Source: a virus
DNA: 64,000 nucleotides
Strand: one strand, 5' to 3'
Virus record (IMG/VR): IMGVR_UViG_3300034101_006325
Location: 124,001-188,000 of that record
The translations under genes were made by a program, and so were the position numbers. Below, piece after piece: positions 18,236 through 26,529 of this stretch. The notes beneath the pieces were generated by a model that ran no database searches, was not told the DNA's origin, and worked only from the letters and a program-made list of their open reading frames with translations. The number at the start of each line of letters is the position of its first letter. The first letter of the stretch is position 1.

Positions 18236-20656
18236 TTAAACAAGGTAGGCATTAAATTCTTCAGGTGACAAAGTCAAAGCATTGGATCTTTTTGCCGGTA
18301 AAATATTAAAATCTTTAGTAATTCCTATCACATAGTATACCAAAGTTCCTCTATCTTCTTTTTCTAATTTTAGAATAACATCACGATTATGCAATGTTCC
18401 AACAAAAGATTTTTTCTTAGCTACTTCTTTTATTAAAATAAAATGATCGTAATCATCTAAAGTACCTGTTAATTGCCAAGAAATTTTTACATGCTCCATG
18501 TCTATTCTTCTAGCATCAACATTATTAATACCAAAAAAATTATTTAAACCTTGTAGAGTATATTCTTGTAGTATACCAATATTTTGGTCCGAAGATAGAC
18601 CGATAATAGTTCCATGAGTATCTTCTGCGTACATATGACCTGTTTGTAATACATAAGGTTGTCTCCAGATGTAAGGTCTATATGAATAAGTTCTAGGAAC
18701 TAAAGTGCTATTGTTGTTGCTATTGTTGTTTCCTAAATTAATTTCAACAGTTTTAATCCTGTCCTTAAATACCGTTTCAATGTCTTTTAAAATTCCATGA
18801 ACTTGATAGTTGTAGGAATTCGTAGGGTCAAGATCATCGATTCCTAATGCAGTCCTTGAAGAAAAATCATCTGAAAATTCAGCAGAATTGGTTGCACTGA
18901 TTTGATTAAATTCCTCAATTTTTCCATTTTTTAAATTTGTTCTAACTACTTTAAAAAATAAAAATTTTGATAATTCGTCTGTTGAATTTTTAATTTCTTC
19001 TGCAAATAAACTATACAATTGACTATTGGTTAGTTCTCCTAAAATTTTATCTAATTCATTGGTTTCAACGGTTGAATTAATTGTAAATCTAAAAAAATGC
19101 TTATTGTTTTCAATGCCTCTTAGCTGATTAGAAATATTAATTTTTATAATTTTGTTTTTAGAAAAATTAGCATGTCTATAAACAGTTGATTTTGACTGAA
19201 CGATTCCATGTGAGGTCAAATATTCAAGTGTATACTCGTAAACTTTATCTTCCTGAACTTCAGCATCAAAAATACTTTGTTGATCAGTATTAGGTTGAAT
19301 AAAATCAAAATCAATAAAATTTAATTCAACAGCAGTATTTTTTTGATTGCTGGTGTGAAGCATTCTTTTTTTAATTCTAAATTTAGATGCAAAAGTTGGA
19401 ATATTCCTTACAGTAACTAGGGCAGCATTTCCTATGCTTTTGACTATTAATGCTGATGTGTCTATTGTAAATGCATTGCAGTGTGCTATGCTTTTAAAAA
19501 AAGGACTATTGACATGATAAAGACTATTACCGACATAACATCGGTAAATGTCCACATAATTTTCAGGTTTATAGTCTATACCCGAGTAGACTGTTGCAGG
19601 TGAATAATTTATATTCTTTTCTAGAAGACCTTTAAATAAGGATGGATCTCCTCTTCCTGACACTGATTTTTTTTGGATAATAACATTGTTAATATCTTCA
19701 GAATTAAATGCAACCTTTAAATTTTTACCACCTATTTTTAAATTTGGAACTTGGCTGAGCTGTCTAGCATTAGTAATTAAAGTTGGTGCATCAAAAATCT
19801 TTCTAATTGAAAAAACAGGGGTAGGATTATCAATCTGATGAACATCAAATTGCACAGTCAAAGGTTTGTTGCAGTGAGATTTTGGAAGATCAACTGCATA
19901 TCTAATAAATTTTTTGTCTGCAAAAATCTTTTTTTTAACTTTTTTGTAATAAAAATTTTCTTTTGAAAGAGAATCCAAAGCATCGTTAAAATAATAGTCA
20001 CCTATTTGTTTAATAGAGTGAATTGCAGAATTTGCAACTATATTCTCACCATTATTTTTAGATGTGTAAATATTGATAATTTCTGCAGGATCAATTTGAT
20101 AATTTGTTAATAAATTTAGTGCATTATTCTTATAATTTTTTTCATTAATTGGTCTATCTACCAGTGGCCCTGTTTTTGTTAAAAAATTACTATCATTGGT
20201 GCTTGTTATCTCTTCAAGAGTCTCTACAGTGTCATACAATCCTTCAATATTTGTTAGAATTGCTCCGTTTTTAATTTGCTCTTTATTGAGAGAAAGATTA
20301 TAACTAAAAGGAAAATTTTTACTAAAAATTTTACTTATTGCCTTCTTTTTTGCTTCCTGAACTTGAAGTTTGCTCTTTTGAAGCAAGTCATTAGCTTTTT
20401 TCTTGCCTGAGTTAAAATAACCAGTTCTGGCATTGTATAAATTGGCGCCAGCATCTTCTTCTTCTATTCCTTCGTTAATATCAGTAAAAACTGATATCTT
20501 TACATGATTTAGATCATTTTTGATAATGTCACTCTGAAGGTAACTTACTAAAAAACTAAATCTGTAGAAGGTATTTGTTTGAGAAACAAAAGAAGAAAAA
20601 TATTTTTCAATTCTTAGGACGTCATTTTGAGAAAATTTATTGGTAAAAACTTTCAT
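18236..20656 (-). CDS. Virion structural protein with C-terminal FN3-like domain
   Basis: An 806-residue protein. It has a basic helical region near residues 85-115 (KKKANDLLQKSKLQVQEAKK), an Asn/Ser-rich linker near 650 (LGNNNSNNNSTLVPR) and several beta-sandwich-like stretches. The last 110 residues look like a fibronectin-III domain (MEHVKISWQLTGTLDDYDHF, then a late strand TLVYYVIGITKD). The start codon overlaps the stop of the preceding gene by four bases (ATGA). It forms a set with the next two genes. No catalytic motif is visible. Confidence 0.75.
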   Translation of the reverse strand: MKVFTNKFSQNDVLRIEKYFSSFVSQTNTFYRFSFLVSYLQSDIIKNDLNHVKISVFTDINEGIEEEDAGANLYNARTGYFNSGKKKANDLLQKSKLQVQEAKKKAISKIFSKNFPFSYNLSLNKEQIKNGAILTNIEGLYDTVETLEEITSTNDSNFLTKTGPLVDRPINEKNYKNNALNLLTNYQIDPAEIINIYTSKNNGENIVANSAIHSIKQIGDYYFNDALDSLSKENFYYKKVKKKIFADKKFIRYAVDLPKSHCNKPLTVQFDVHQIDNPTPVFSIRKIFDAPTLITNARQLSQVPNLKIGGKNLKVAFNSEDINNVIIQKKSVSGRGDPSLFKGLLEKNINYSPATVYSGIDYKPENYVDIYRCYVGNSLYHVNSPFFKSIAHCNAFTIDTSALIVKSIGNAALVTVRNIPTFASKFRIKKRMLHTSNQKNTAVELNFIDFDFIQPNTDQQSIFDAEVQEDKVYEYTLEYLTSHGIVQSKSTVYRHANFSKNKIIKINISNQLRGIENNKHFFRFTINSTVETNELDKILGELTNSQLYSLFAEEIKNSTDELSKFLFFKVVRTNLKNGKIEEFNQISATNSAEFSDDFSSRTALGIDDLDPTNSYNYQVHGILKDIETVFKDRIKTVEINLGNNNSNNNSTLVPRTYSYRPYIWRQPYVLQTGHMYAEDTHGTIIGLSSDQNIGILQEYTLQGLNNFFGINNVDARRIDMEHVKISWQLTGTLDDYDHFILIKEVAKKKSFVGTLHNRDVILKLEKEDRGTLVYYVIGITKDFNILPAKRSNALTLSPEEFNAYLV

Positions 20657-21720
20657 TGTTCCTCTTCTTCATCATCATTTCCAAATACAAGAGTAAAAAT
20701 ATTGACAAAACAGTCAGTTCCTGTATCGTCAGTTATGACTTTTCCTACATAGTATACTTTTTTGTCTGAAACAACAACATTTCTCGAATCATTGGCATAA
20801 ATCTTTGCATCTATAACATCGAGTTTTTTTACTTCGCTGTTGTTAATTTCAAAAAATTGAGCAATTATTTCGTTGTCTTTTGAAGTAGGATCAAATATTA
20901 CTTTTTTATATGAGTAATTTTTTAATTTTTCCTGCAAAATGTCGTATGTAACTTTAGTTGTTGGCCCCCATGGAGGGTAGTTACCTAAATTGTAATTTTT
21001 ATTTCTTAATTCTAAAGAATTGGTTCTATCGATATTGGGGTCATTAATCTTTACAGTTGGTGGTAGATAGAGAAAATTTTCTACATTATTCAATTTATCA
21101 TCACTAAAAAGTGAGTCAATTGTATTGACATTTGTAGGATTTACTTTAGCAATTTCATCTTCTCTAAAATTTATTTCGAATTGTACTTCCTCAACATTTA
21201 ATGCAAAATCTTGATCCTCAAAAATAGGATCAGCAGTTCCAAGTATACAAAGACTCTTAAAATTATCGAGTGAAGAAGTTAAGATTCCTTCAAGCAATGA
21301 AGCAAATTTTTGCCCATAAATTAATTCTTCTGTAAAACTGCCTTCAATACCAACGTCAGAAGAAAAGATTTGAGATCTTGCTTTTAATTTGCCATTTACA
21401 AAAGAAGTCCATGCTAAGCTGCTTGTGATGCTTCCAGTAACAGTTGTTGTCTCTAGCGTCGCATGCTGTCTAAAAGGTGAAAGTCTACCAGAATCATCTG
21501 CTTCAAATGTTATCTGATCATATGGCGCGTTAAATGCTTCAAAATACAGCTTGTCTGTAGGATCTAGATGACCATTCGCATCATCTCTTCTATAGACAAG
21601 CATTCTATCGGAAAAAGTATAGTACTTTACCTCAAAAGTATTTTGAGACATTTGACGACGGCCTTCGTAGGTTAGAATGCCGTCGAGTACTCTAGATTTA
21701 TTATCTATAATTCCGCTCAT
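20653..21720 (-). CDS. Virion structural protein, paralogous N-terminus to the 236-residue protein
   Basis: About 355 residues. I place the start at ATG 21720 (MSGIIDNKSRVLDGILTYEG) because that begins the conserved module. A TTG five codons upstream is weaker. The N-terminal pattern (ILDxxLTxxGRxx, then a strand ending D-x-x-x-x-Y) matches the protein at 11673-12383. The C-terminus is very acidic (GNDDEEEEQ). It is the first structural gene after phoH in the leftward direction, so a promoter may lie in the 47 bases upstream, where AT-rich elements such as TAATAT occur but no full consensus is evident. Confidence 0.75.
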   Translation of the reverse strand: MSGIIDNKSRVLDGILTYEGRRQMSQNTFEVKYYTFSDRMLVYRRDDANGHLDPTDKLYFEAFNAPYDQITFEADDSGRLSPFRQHATLETTTVTGSITSSLAWTSFVNGKLKARSQIFSSDVGIEGSFTEELIYGQKFASLLEGILTSSLDNFKSLCILGTADPIFEDQDFALNVEEVQFEINFREDEIAKVNPTNVNTIDSLFSDDKLNNVENFLYLPPTVKINDPNIDRTNSLELRNKNYNLGNYPPWGPTTKVTYDILQEKLKNYSYKKVIFDPTSKDNEIIAQFFEINNSEVKKLDVIDAKIYANDSRNVVVSDKKVYYVGKVITDDTGTDCFVNIFTLVFGNDDEEEEQ

Positions 21721-21767
21721 GATCGACCATAACAAATATTACTAATTACATAAAACTAACCCAGTAA

Positions 21768-23162
21768 TTATAGAATCTTTGAAGCAAGGGTCGCCAACTC
21801 ACTTCTCTCACCCTTGAGAAGACTCACATGGCCAGCTATGGGGTAGTCTTTAAATTTTTCAATTGCATATGTTAGGCCATTAGTAAACACATCAACGTGT
21901 ACGTTATCAATTTGTTCAATATCTCCAGTAAGAACTATTTTAGTACCATCACCAACTCGAGTGATGATTGTCTTTAGTTCGTGCATTGAAAGATTTTGAG
22001 CCTCATCAATGATGATATAAGCATTGGGAATTGAGCGGCCGCGGATGAATGTGATTGCCTCAATTTCGATGAGACCTTTTTCCTGGAGGAGTGAAAGGTA
22101 GTATTCATCGTTTGACTTTGGTTTTCCGTTGGGGTCAACACCACTTGGAACTTTGCGACGGTGACCTTTCTTGCCACTCATTAGAAAGTTCATATTGTCA
22201 CGGATTGGTGCAATCCATGGCTCCATCTTTTCCTCAAGTGTGCCTGGAAGGAATCCAATGTCTTTGCCTACAGGTTGAACTGGCCGGGTAACAATGAGTT
22301 TGTCGTACTTAGGCTGACCACCCAGTCCTTTTAACTGTTCTAGCGCTGCAGCAATAGCAAGCAATGTTTTTCCTGTACCAGAAGGCCCCGTCAAAGTTAA
22401 AAGTTTAATATTGTCATCAAACAACAAATCATAAGAAAATGATTGTTCCTTATTTCTCGGCTTAAGACCAAATGCAGACTCAATCTTGGTAATTGGAACA
22501 AGTGGTTTTTCAGGATGCAAACATTTTGCAAGTGCTGATTTTATTGTTTTGCCATCTATTCCCGTAGTTTTTATGACAATAATTTGATTTGGGTAAAGTT
22601 TTCTATCGCCAATAAATTCATCAGGTATCCAAACCTGCTCTTCATGATAGAAACTATCGACATATTCTTCGGGTACCTCTAAAACTTCAACACCTCGATA
22701 GAACTGCTCTTCATTGGCAGTTACTCTCATTTTTAAATAGTCTTCGCACTTAATTCCTAAAGAATCACATTTAATTCTAACATTAATATCTTTGGAGACG
22801 AGAATACAATTTTCTTTCTCATGTTGTAATTGAAACATGAGCGCAATGATCATATTATCTGTTTTTGATGTTTGAAGTTCTTGTGGAAGTTTATTGGCCC
22901 ATTCTGAATTAACTGAAACAATCCTTAGAGATCCTCCTTGAGGAAGACTTACACCATCAGTCAAACTTCCTTTGGAGCGCAAGTCGTCAAGAGACCTTGA
23001 TATTTGACGAGCGCCTTTTCCAACTTCATCCAATCGACTTTTATGACGGTCTAGTTCTTCTAAGACTGCCATAGGAATTATCAAATCATTGTCTTCAAAA
23101 GAAAAAATTGAATTTGAGTCGCTGAGTAAAACGTTTGTATCTAGGACGTATAATTTTTTCAT
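21768..23162 (-). CDS. phoH: PIN-PhoH family ATPase/RNase
   Basis: An N-terminal PIN domain (KKLYVLDTNVLLSD, with acidic residues at LEELDRHK, TDNMIIA and SKDINVR) is followed by a PhoH P-loop ATPase. The ATPase has GPSGTGKTLLA at about 259-269, VTRPVQPVGKDIGFLPG, IIIDEAQN at about 383-390 and LTGDIEQID. This PIN-PhoH (PhoH2-type) arrangement is known for RNA helicase and RNase activity in bacteria. phoH is a common marine-phage gene of debated role. I use the ATG at 23162 because it begins the PIN domain. ATG 23174 and TTG 23195 are in frame but lie inside the promoter-like element. Parts of the gene are noticeably richer in G+C than their surroundings, including a GCGGCCGC site near 22035. 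Confidence 0.92.
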   Translation of the reverse strand: MKKLYVLDTNVLLSDSNSIFSFEDNDLIIPMAVLEELDRHKSRLDEVGKGARQISRSLDDLRSKGSLTDGVSLPQGGSLRIVSVNSEWANKLPQELQTSKTDNMIIALMFQLQHEKENCILVSKDINVRIKCDSLGIKCEDYLKMRVTANEEQFYRGVEVLEVPEEYVDSFYHEEQVWIPDEFIGDRKLYPNQIIVIKTTGIDGKTIKSALAKCLHPEKPLVPITKIESAFGLKPRNKEQSFSYDLLFDDNIKLLTLTGPSGTGKTLLAIAAALEQLKGLGGQPKYDKLIVTRPVQPVGKDIGFLPGTLEEKMEPWIAPIRDNMNFLMSGKKGHRRKVPSGVDPNGKPKSNDEYYLSLLQEKGLIEIEAITFIRGRSIPNAYIIIDEAQNLSMHELKTIITRVGDGTKIVLTGDIEQIDNVHVDVFTNGLTYAIEKFKDYPIAGHVSLLKGERSELATLASKIL

Positions 23163-23203
23163 GCCTGTAATCATTATATTATGCTTAAACAACAAAGTGT
23201 CAA
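23163..23203 (-). promoter_or_regulatory. Candidate sigma70-like promoter for phoH
   Basis: On the minus strand a perfect TTGACA (23203-23198) is followed after 16 bases by TAATAT (23181-23176), or after 19 bases by a perfect TATAAT (23178-23173). The predicted start of transcription would be only a few bases before the phoH ATG at 23162, giving a very short leader. This region is also the whole intergenic space between phoH and the divergent sigma-region-4-like gene. It is a match to host consensus only. No promoter mapping is possible from sequence. Confidence 0.4.
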
Positions 23204-23230
23204 GTTTGTAATTTGAATTTAACTGATAAG

Positions 23231-23497
23231 ATGAAAAACAAGAAGCTAAAGATCATTCAAACAAACGAGACATGCTATAATCTTCATGAAAGACACAATG
23301 TGTCTTGTCACAAAAAGACTTGTAGTAGCTGGATTAACTATTCAGAATCTAAGAACTGTGCAATAATTGCTTCAAAGTCAGGTCCAAAGACCCTGCAAGA
23401 AATTGGCAAGATCTATGGCCTGACTCGAATGAGAATCTGTCAAATAGAAAAAAATATCTACGAAAAAATAAAAAATATAATTCAAAATAATTTATGA
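23231..23497 (+). CDS. Small sigma-region-4-like HTH protein with Cys/His N-terminus
   Basis: I take ATG 23231 as the start. An in-frame TTG at 23213 is less likely. The 88-residue product has an N-terminal cluster (CYNLHERHNVSCHKKTC) that could bind zinc. It is followed by a helix-turn-helix, TLQEIGKIYGLTRMRICQIE, which closely matches the region 4.2 pattern of sigma70 factors that reads the -35 element. There is no region 2, so it cannot act alone as a classical sigma factor. It is the only plus-strand gene in the first 29 kb and faces phoH across a shared 68-base regulatory space. Similar small proteins occur in marine phages. The role as transcription regulator is inferred. Confidence 0.82.
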   Translation: MKNKKLKIIQTNETCYNLHERHNVSCHKKTCSSWINYSESKNCAIIASKSGPKTLQEIGKIYGLTRMRICQIEKNIYEKIKNIIQNNL

Positions 23498-23507
23498 TTA
23501 TTTTTTT
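23484..23507. terminator. AT-only hairpin at convergent gene ends, possible bidirectional terminator
   Basis: AAAATAAT (23484-23491), loop TTATG and ATTATTTT (23497-23504) form an 8-bp stem followed by further T residues to 23507. It straddles the abutting stop codons of the plus-strand HTH gene and the minus-strand gene beginning at 23767, where convergent transcription should stop. The stem contains no G:C pair, so it is weak. Confidence 0.35.
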
Positions 23508-23767
23508 GTCTTTTTCGTTGATGTCTTGGGTGTTTTTTTGTCATCCAGAGTAGGTGTGCTTTCATTTACCAAATTTTTTTCTTGATTTTCAGATGATTTT
23601 GCTTGAAAAGCAAAATTTAATTTTTCTTGAAAATTTTCATCTTTAACTTCAGATTTATTTGGATCATTTAAAGACAACTTACCTTTTTCGTTAAGAACAT
23701 AGTCTTTTGTTGGGTCTAAATCATTGGTAGCAATTTCTATCAATCTTGCTTTATTATGATGTCTCAT
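23498..23767 (-). CDS. Hypothetical Lys/Thr-rich-tailed small protein
   Basis: The longest in-frame reading starts at 23815 and would overlap the upstream gene. ATG 23767 (MRHHNKARLIEIATND) has GAGAG upstream and follows the preceding stop by ten bases, so I use it (89 residues). The N-terminal half has a compact look (ATNDLDPTKDYVLNEKG). The C-terminus is a low-complexity Lys/Thr/Ser tail (KKTPKTSTKKTKK), which could bind nucleic acid. It may work with the Hc1-like protein just upstream. Function unknown. Confidence 0.65.
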   Translation of the reverse strand: MRHHNKARLIEIATNDLDPTKDYVLNEKGKLSLNDPNKSEVKDENFQEKLNFAFQAKSSENQEKNLVNESTPTLDDKKTPKTSTKKTKK

Positions 23768-23777
23768 AAAGATGCTC

Positions 23778-23981
23778 TCACTTATTTTCTTGCTTAGATG
23801 ATTTTTCAAGTTCAATTGTAAGCTTGACGAGCTCTTTTGATTTTGTCTGAAGAGCTCTCAAACCTTTTCTAGCTCTAACTCCAGCTGCTGAAACGCCTCT
23901 TGCATTTTTTGCAATATCAACTTCTAAAGCTTCAACTAAAGATTTAAGCTCATTCCACTTTAATAACACGTCATTTTCCAT
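23778..23981 (-). CDS. Histone H1-like (Hc1-type) small protein
   Basis: A 67-residue helical protein. The segment LKSLVEALEVDIAKNARG followed by VSAAGVRARKGLRALQTK matches the pattern of Hc1/histone-H1-like DNA-binding proteins, in which an acidic first helix precedes an AAGxRARKxLxxLK core. It probably binds or compacts DNA or modulates the host nucleoid. It lies between the DinG-like helicase and a Lys-rich small gene in the leftward operon. The family call is by pattern recognition over a short protein. Confidence 0.7.
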   Translation of the reverse strand: MENDVLLKWNELKSLVEALEVDIAKNARGVSAAGVRARKGLRALQTKSKELVKLTIELEKSSKQENK

Positions 23982-24009
23982 TTAAGTAACTCCTATAATT
24001 GTACATAGA

Positions 24010-25653
24010 TTATAAAACATCAAATTCTTTTGGAAACATTCTACTATTATTTTTATAGAATCTTTCCCAATCTGTGTCTAGTATATATGACACAGCATGG
24101 TCAGATTCATTCCTAATGGATCTACCAAGAGATTGTATGACAGACTTAGCAGTCATATATGGATACCAAAACTTATTTTTTTCCATTCTTTTCTTGACAA
24201 CTAAATCTCCTAAATAAGGAAAAGGTATCTTGCAGATAATCTGAAATCTACTAAAATCATCGTATAAGTCTACGCCTTCCATCATTGAAGGGCTCAATAG
24301 AACAGTAGGCTCAATACTTTGTAAGTGTTTTTTCAAAACTTCTTCTCTATTGAGAGAATCATGAATCATTAACCTTTCATTTAGAACATTCTCTTGAATG
24401 TATTTAGCAACTTTATAATTGGTACAATGAATTATGCCTTTTTCTTTTGAATGTTTTTCTAATAGCATTCTGATAACTTCTGCAATCTTAGGAAGAGAAG
24501 CATCAATGTTATTTTTAGACATTGATCCTACAGGCAAAAAGTGTATAGGCCTATTTTTAGCAGGAAAAGGCGACGGTATTGAAAGGTAAGCAACATCATC
24601 ACTTTTTAGACCGATTGATTGACAAAAAATATCTTTATCAACAATTGTTGCTGACATTAAGAGAACCCTACCCCCTAATTTAAAAAAATAGTCATTTGAA
24701 TATTGAGATATATCAATAGGCTTAAATTCGTATTTTTTCCCTGCTTTTTTATTTTCAAAAGCAGGTATAACAATATTCATAACCCAATTGTCTGGTTTAT
24801 ATGATTCTACAAATTGATCTAATTTACTCAGATGTTTTTCGAGCATTTCGTATTGCTTTGAGAAAACTCCGTATCCTTCTACATCTCCACTCAGTTTAAC
24901 CAATGATTTTTCAATATCATTGATGTATTTTTTTGCAGATTTTCTGTAAGAAGTTCTTATCCAATCAAAAATTGCTGATTGAGACTCGGACTTTGGCGGT
25001 CGACATTTGAGTACATCTTTTGAAAATTTTTCTGAAAATGTTACTTCAATAAATTTTCCTAATTCTGACTCTACATTGTGTGCCTCATCAACAACTAACA
25101 TGCCTCTAGGTTCAAGCTTGCCAGAATAAGTTGATTCAGCTAGCAAGTATGGAAAATTTGTTACTGCGAGTGGTGAATCAATAAATTCTTGTTTTTCTAT
25201 TGAGTATTTGCACTGTTGTTTACAATGCTTTTGAAATTCTGTTCCATTGAGTTGTTTACCTAGTTTTGTTAGGATTCTTTTTGACTCTGCACATGATTGA
25301 TCTGTATAAAAAGAACAAGTATAGTTGTTTGAAGATTTAATAGATTTAACTAGATTTTTATTAGTTTGTTCTCCAAAATCTCTCAAATATTGTTCTTGTA
25401 GAATTTTTTGTGTAGTTACAATATAAGCACCAGTCAGTGGATCTCCTGCTTCATTTTTTACAGTATTGCCATGCATTTCCATATAACGTGCAATGGTAAT
25501 ACCAGTGGCAGACTTGCCTACTCCTGTACCAAGTTCAAGAATTACAGTTCTTTTTCCTTTCTCAAAAGCATCTATTGCAAATTCAATTGCTTTTTTTTGT
25601 TCATTTCTTATTTTAGAAAAAGGAAAGTACTTTAAGTAATCATGAGTAGGCAT
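24010..25653 (-). CDS. DinG/XPD-like superfamily 2 DNA helicase
   Basis: A 5'-3' helicase of the Rad3/XPD/DinG group. Over 547 residues it shows Walker A ELGTGVGKSAT (GTGVGKSA at 42-49), four cysteines at about 113, 121, 144 and 148 positioned as the iron-sulphur cluster, VVDEAHN (DEAH 189-192), VLLMSATIVD and the C-terminal motif SLGRSIRNESDHAV. These enzymes unwind R-loops, G-quadruplexes or recombination intermediates. It could support replication or host DNA processing. Short inverted repeats lie just upstream. It is not the replicative helicase. Confidence 0.9.
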   Translation of the reverse strand: MPTHDYLKYFPFSKIRNEQKKAIEFAIDAFEKGKRTVILELGTGVGKSATGITIARYMEMHGNTVKNEAGDPLTGAYIVTTQKILQEQYLRDFGEQTNKNLVKSIKSSNNYTCSFYTDQSCAESKRILTKLGKQLNGTEFQKHCKQQCKYSIEKQEFIDSPLAVTNFPYLLAESTYSGKLEPRGMLVVDEAHNVESELGKFIEVTFSEKFSKDVLKCRPPKSESQSAIFDWIRTSYRKSAKKYINDIEKSLVKLSGDVEGYGVFSKQYEMLEKHLSKLDQFVESYKPDNWVMNIVIPAFENKKAGKKYEFKPIDISQYSNDYFFKLGGRVLLMSATIVDKDIFCQSIGLKSDDVAYLSIPSPFPAKNRPIHFLPVGSMSKNNIDASLPKIAEVIRMLLEKHSKEKGIIHCTNYKVAKYIQENVLNERLMIHDSLNREEVLKKHLQSIEPTVLLSPSMMEGVDLYDDFSRFQIICKIPFPYLGDLVVKKRMEKNKFWYPYMTAKSVIQSLGRSIRNESDHAVSYILDTDWERFYKNNSRMFPKEFDVL

Positions 25654-25658
25654 ACTAA

Positions 25659-25674
25659 ACTGTTATACAACAGT
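25659..25674. repeat. Short inverted repeat upstream of the DinG-like gene
   Basis: ACTGTT-ATAC-AACAGT forms a 6-bp stem five bases before the helicase ATG. A second small stem, TTTGC-ATTTA-GCAAA (25685-25699), follows the ClpP stop. Together they fill the 49-base gap between the two minus-strand genes and could be an operator, an attenuator or a weak terminator. Both are short enough to occur by chance. Confidence 0.3.
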
Positions 25675-25702
25675 CAACTGATATTTTGCATTTAGCAAAT
25701 TA

Positions 25703-26296
25703 TCAATTTTCACCAATGACTTTGTCAACAATTCCTAGCTTCACAGCTTGTTCCGGAGTCAAAAAACAGTCATGTCCTGCTTTCATCAGGTCGTCAATTT
25801 CTTCTTTTTTCATTGTTGTTTCTGAAAGAAGTGCTGATGTCATGAGTTCCTGAAGTCTTGTAAACTCTTTCATCTCATTCATTGCTTCAAAAACATTGCC
25901 AATTACTCCACCTGAAATTGGATGTATCATGATCCTTGCAGACTTACCAATCATTCGCTTGCCTTTAACACCAGAAGCTAAAAGAAGAACTCCGGCTGAC
26001 ATGACCTTGCCTAAGGCAATAGTGTGAACTGGGCATGGCAAGAATTTGATGGTATCATAGAGCGAAAACATCTCGTCGACTGATCCACCATACGTAGAAA
26101 TTACAAGATGAATTGGCTTGTGATTTTGATTAGCCAATTGAAGCATTTGAACTATTACATTGCAAATAGAAGCTTCATTGACTTCTCCGTGTAGAACGAC
26201 CAACCTGGCATCTGGACCTGATTGAGAAGACGTTGTATAAATAATTTCTTCTAAACTATTAGATTTACCACTTTTAATATTAGTAGGTCTTCCCAT
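25703..26296 (-). CDS. clpP: ClpP-like serine protease
   Basis: A 197-residue ClpP-fold protease. The catalytic triad is visible: Ser100 in GKVMSAGVLLLASG, His125 in RIMIHPISGG and Asp176 in AGHDCFLTPEQAVKLG. The strand motif STYGGSVDEMFSLYD is also typical. In bacteria ClpP degrades unfolded substrates delivered by ClpX or ClpA. No ATPase partner is encoded here, so a phage ClpP would use a host unfoldase or act in capsid or scaffold processing. It overlaps the upstream small gene by one base. Confidence 0.92.
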   Translation of the reverse strand: MGRPTNIKSGKSNSLEEIIYTTSSQSGPDARLVVLHGEVNEASICNVIVQMLQLANQNHKPIHLVISTYGGSVDEMFSLYDTIKFLPCPVHTIALGKVMSAGVLLLASGVKGKRMIGKSARIMIHPISGGVIGNVFEAMNEMKEFTRLQELMTSALLSETTMKKEEIDDLMKAGHDCFLTPEQAVKLGIVDKVIGEN

Positions 26297-26529
26297 TACT
26301 TTGTTCCTTCATAGACGTGAGTCATATTGATATTAGGGTTCATTTCTTTTAAAATTGATGTTAATTCTTGCATCTTTTCGACATCTTCTAGTTCTAATGC
26401 AAGATAATACATAATAAGCCATCTTTGTCGTTCAGTTATTCCAAAATTATTTATTTCTAAAATAATTTTCCTTGCTTGATTATTTTCTTCAGCAAGTTTA
26501 TCTGACATAGTTTGTCCATATGAATTCAT
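26296..26529 (-). CDS. Hypothetical small helical protein
   Basis: A 77-residue protein starting MNSYGQTMSDKLAEENNQAR, with an alternative Met at residue 8. It is predicted almost entirely helical (KIILEINNFGITERQRWLI, then LALELEDVEKMQEL) with no signal or motif. Its end overlaps the ClpP start, so it is translationally coupled to clpP and may be an adaptor or regulator of it. That is inference from position only. Confidence 0.65.
   Translation of the reverse strand: MNSYGQTMSDKLAEENNQARKIILEINNFGITERQRWLIMYYLALELEDVEKMQELTSILKEMNPNINMTHVYEGTK

Noticed and set aside
22027-22045. GC-rich patch (GCGGCCGC) as proof of recent host transfer of phoH.
   Set aside because: A single patch coinciding with conserved catalytic sequence is not enough. 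Noted only as an oddity within the phoH finding.
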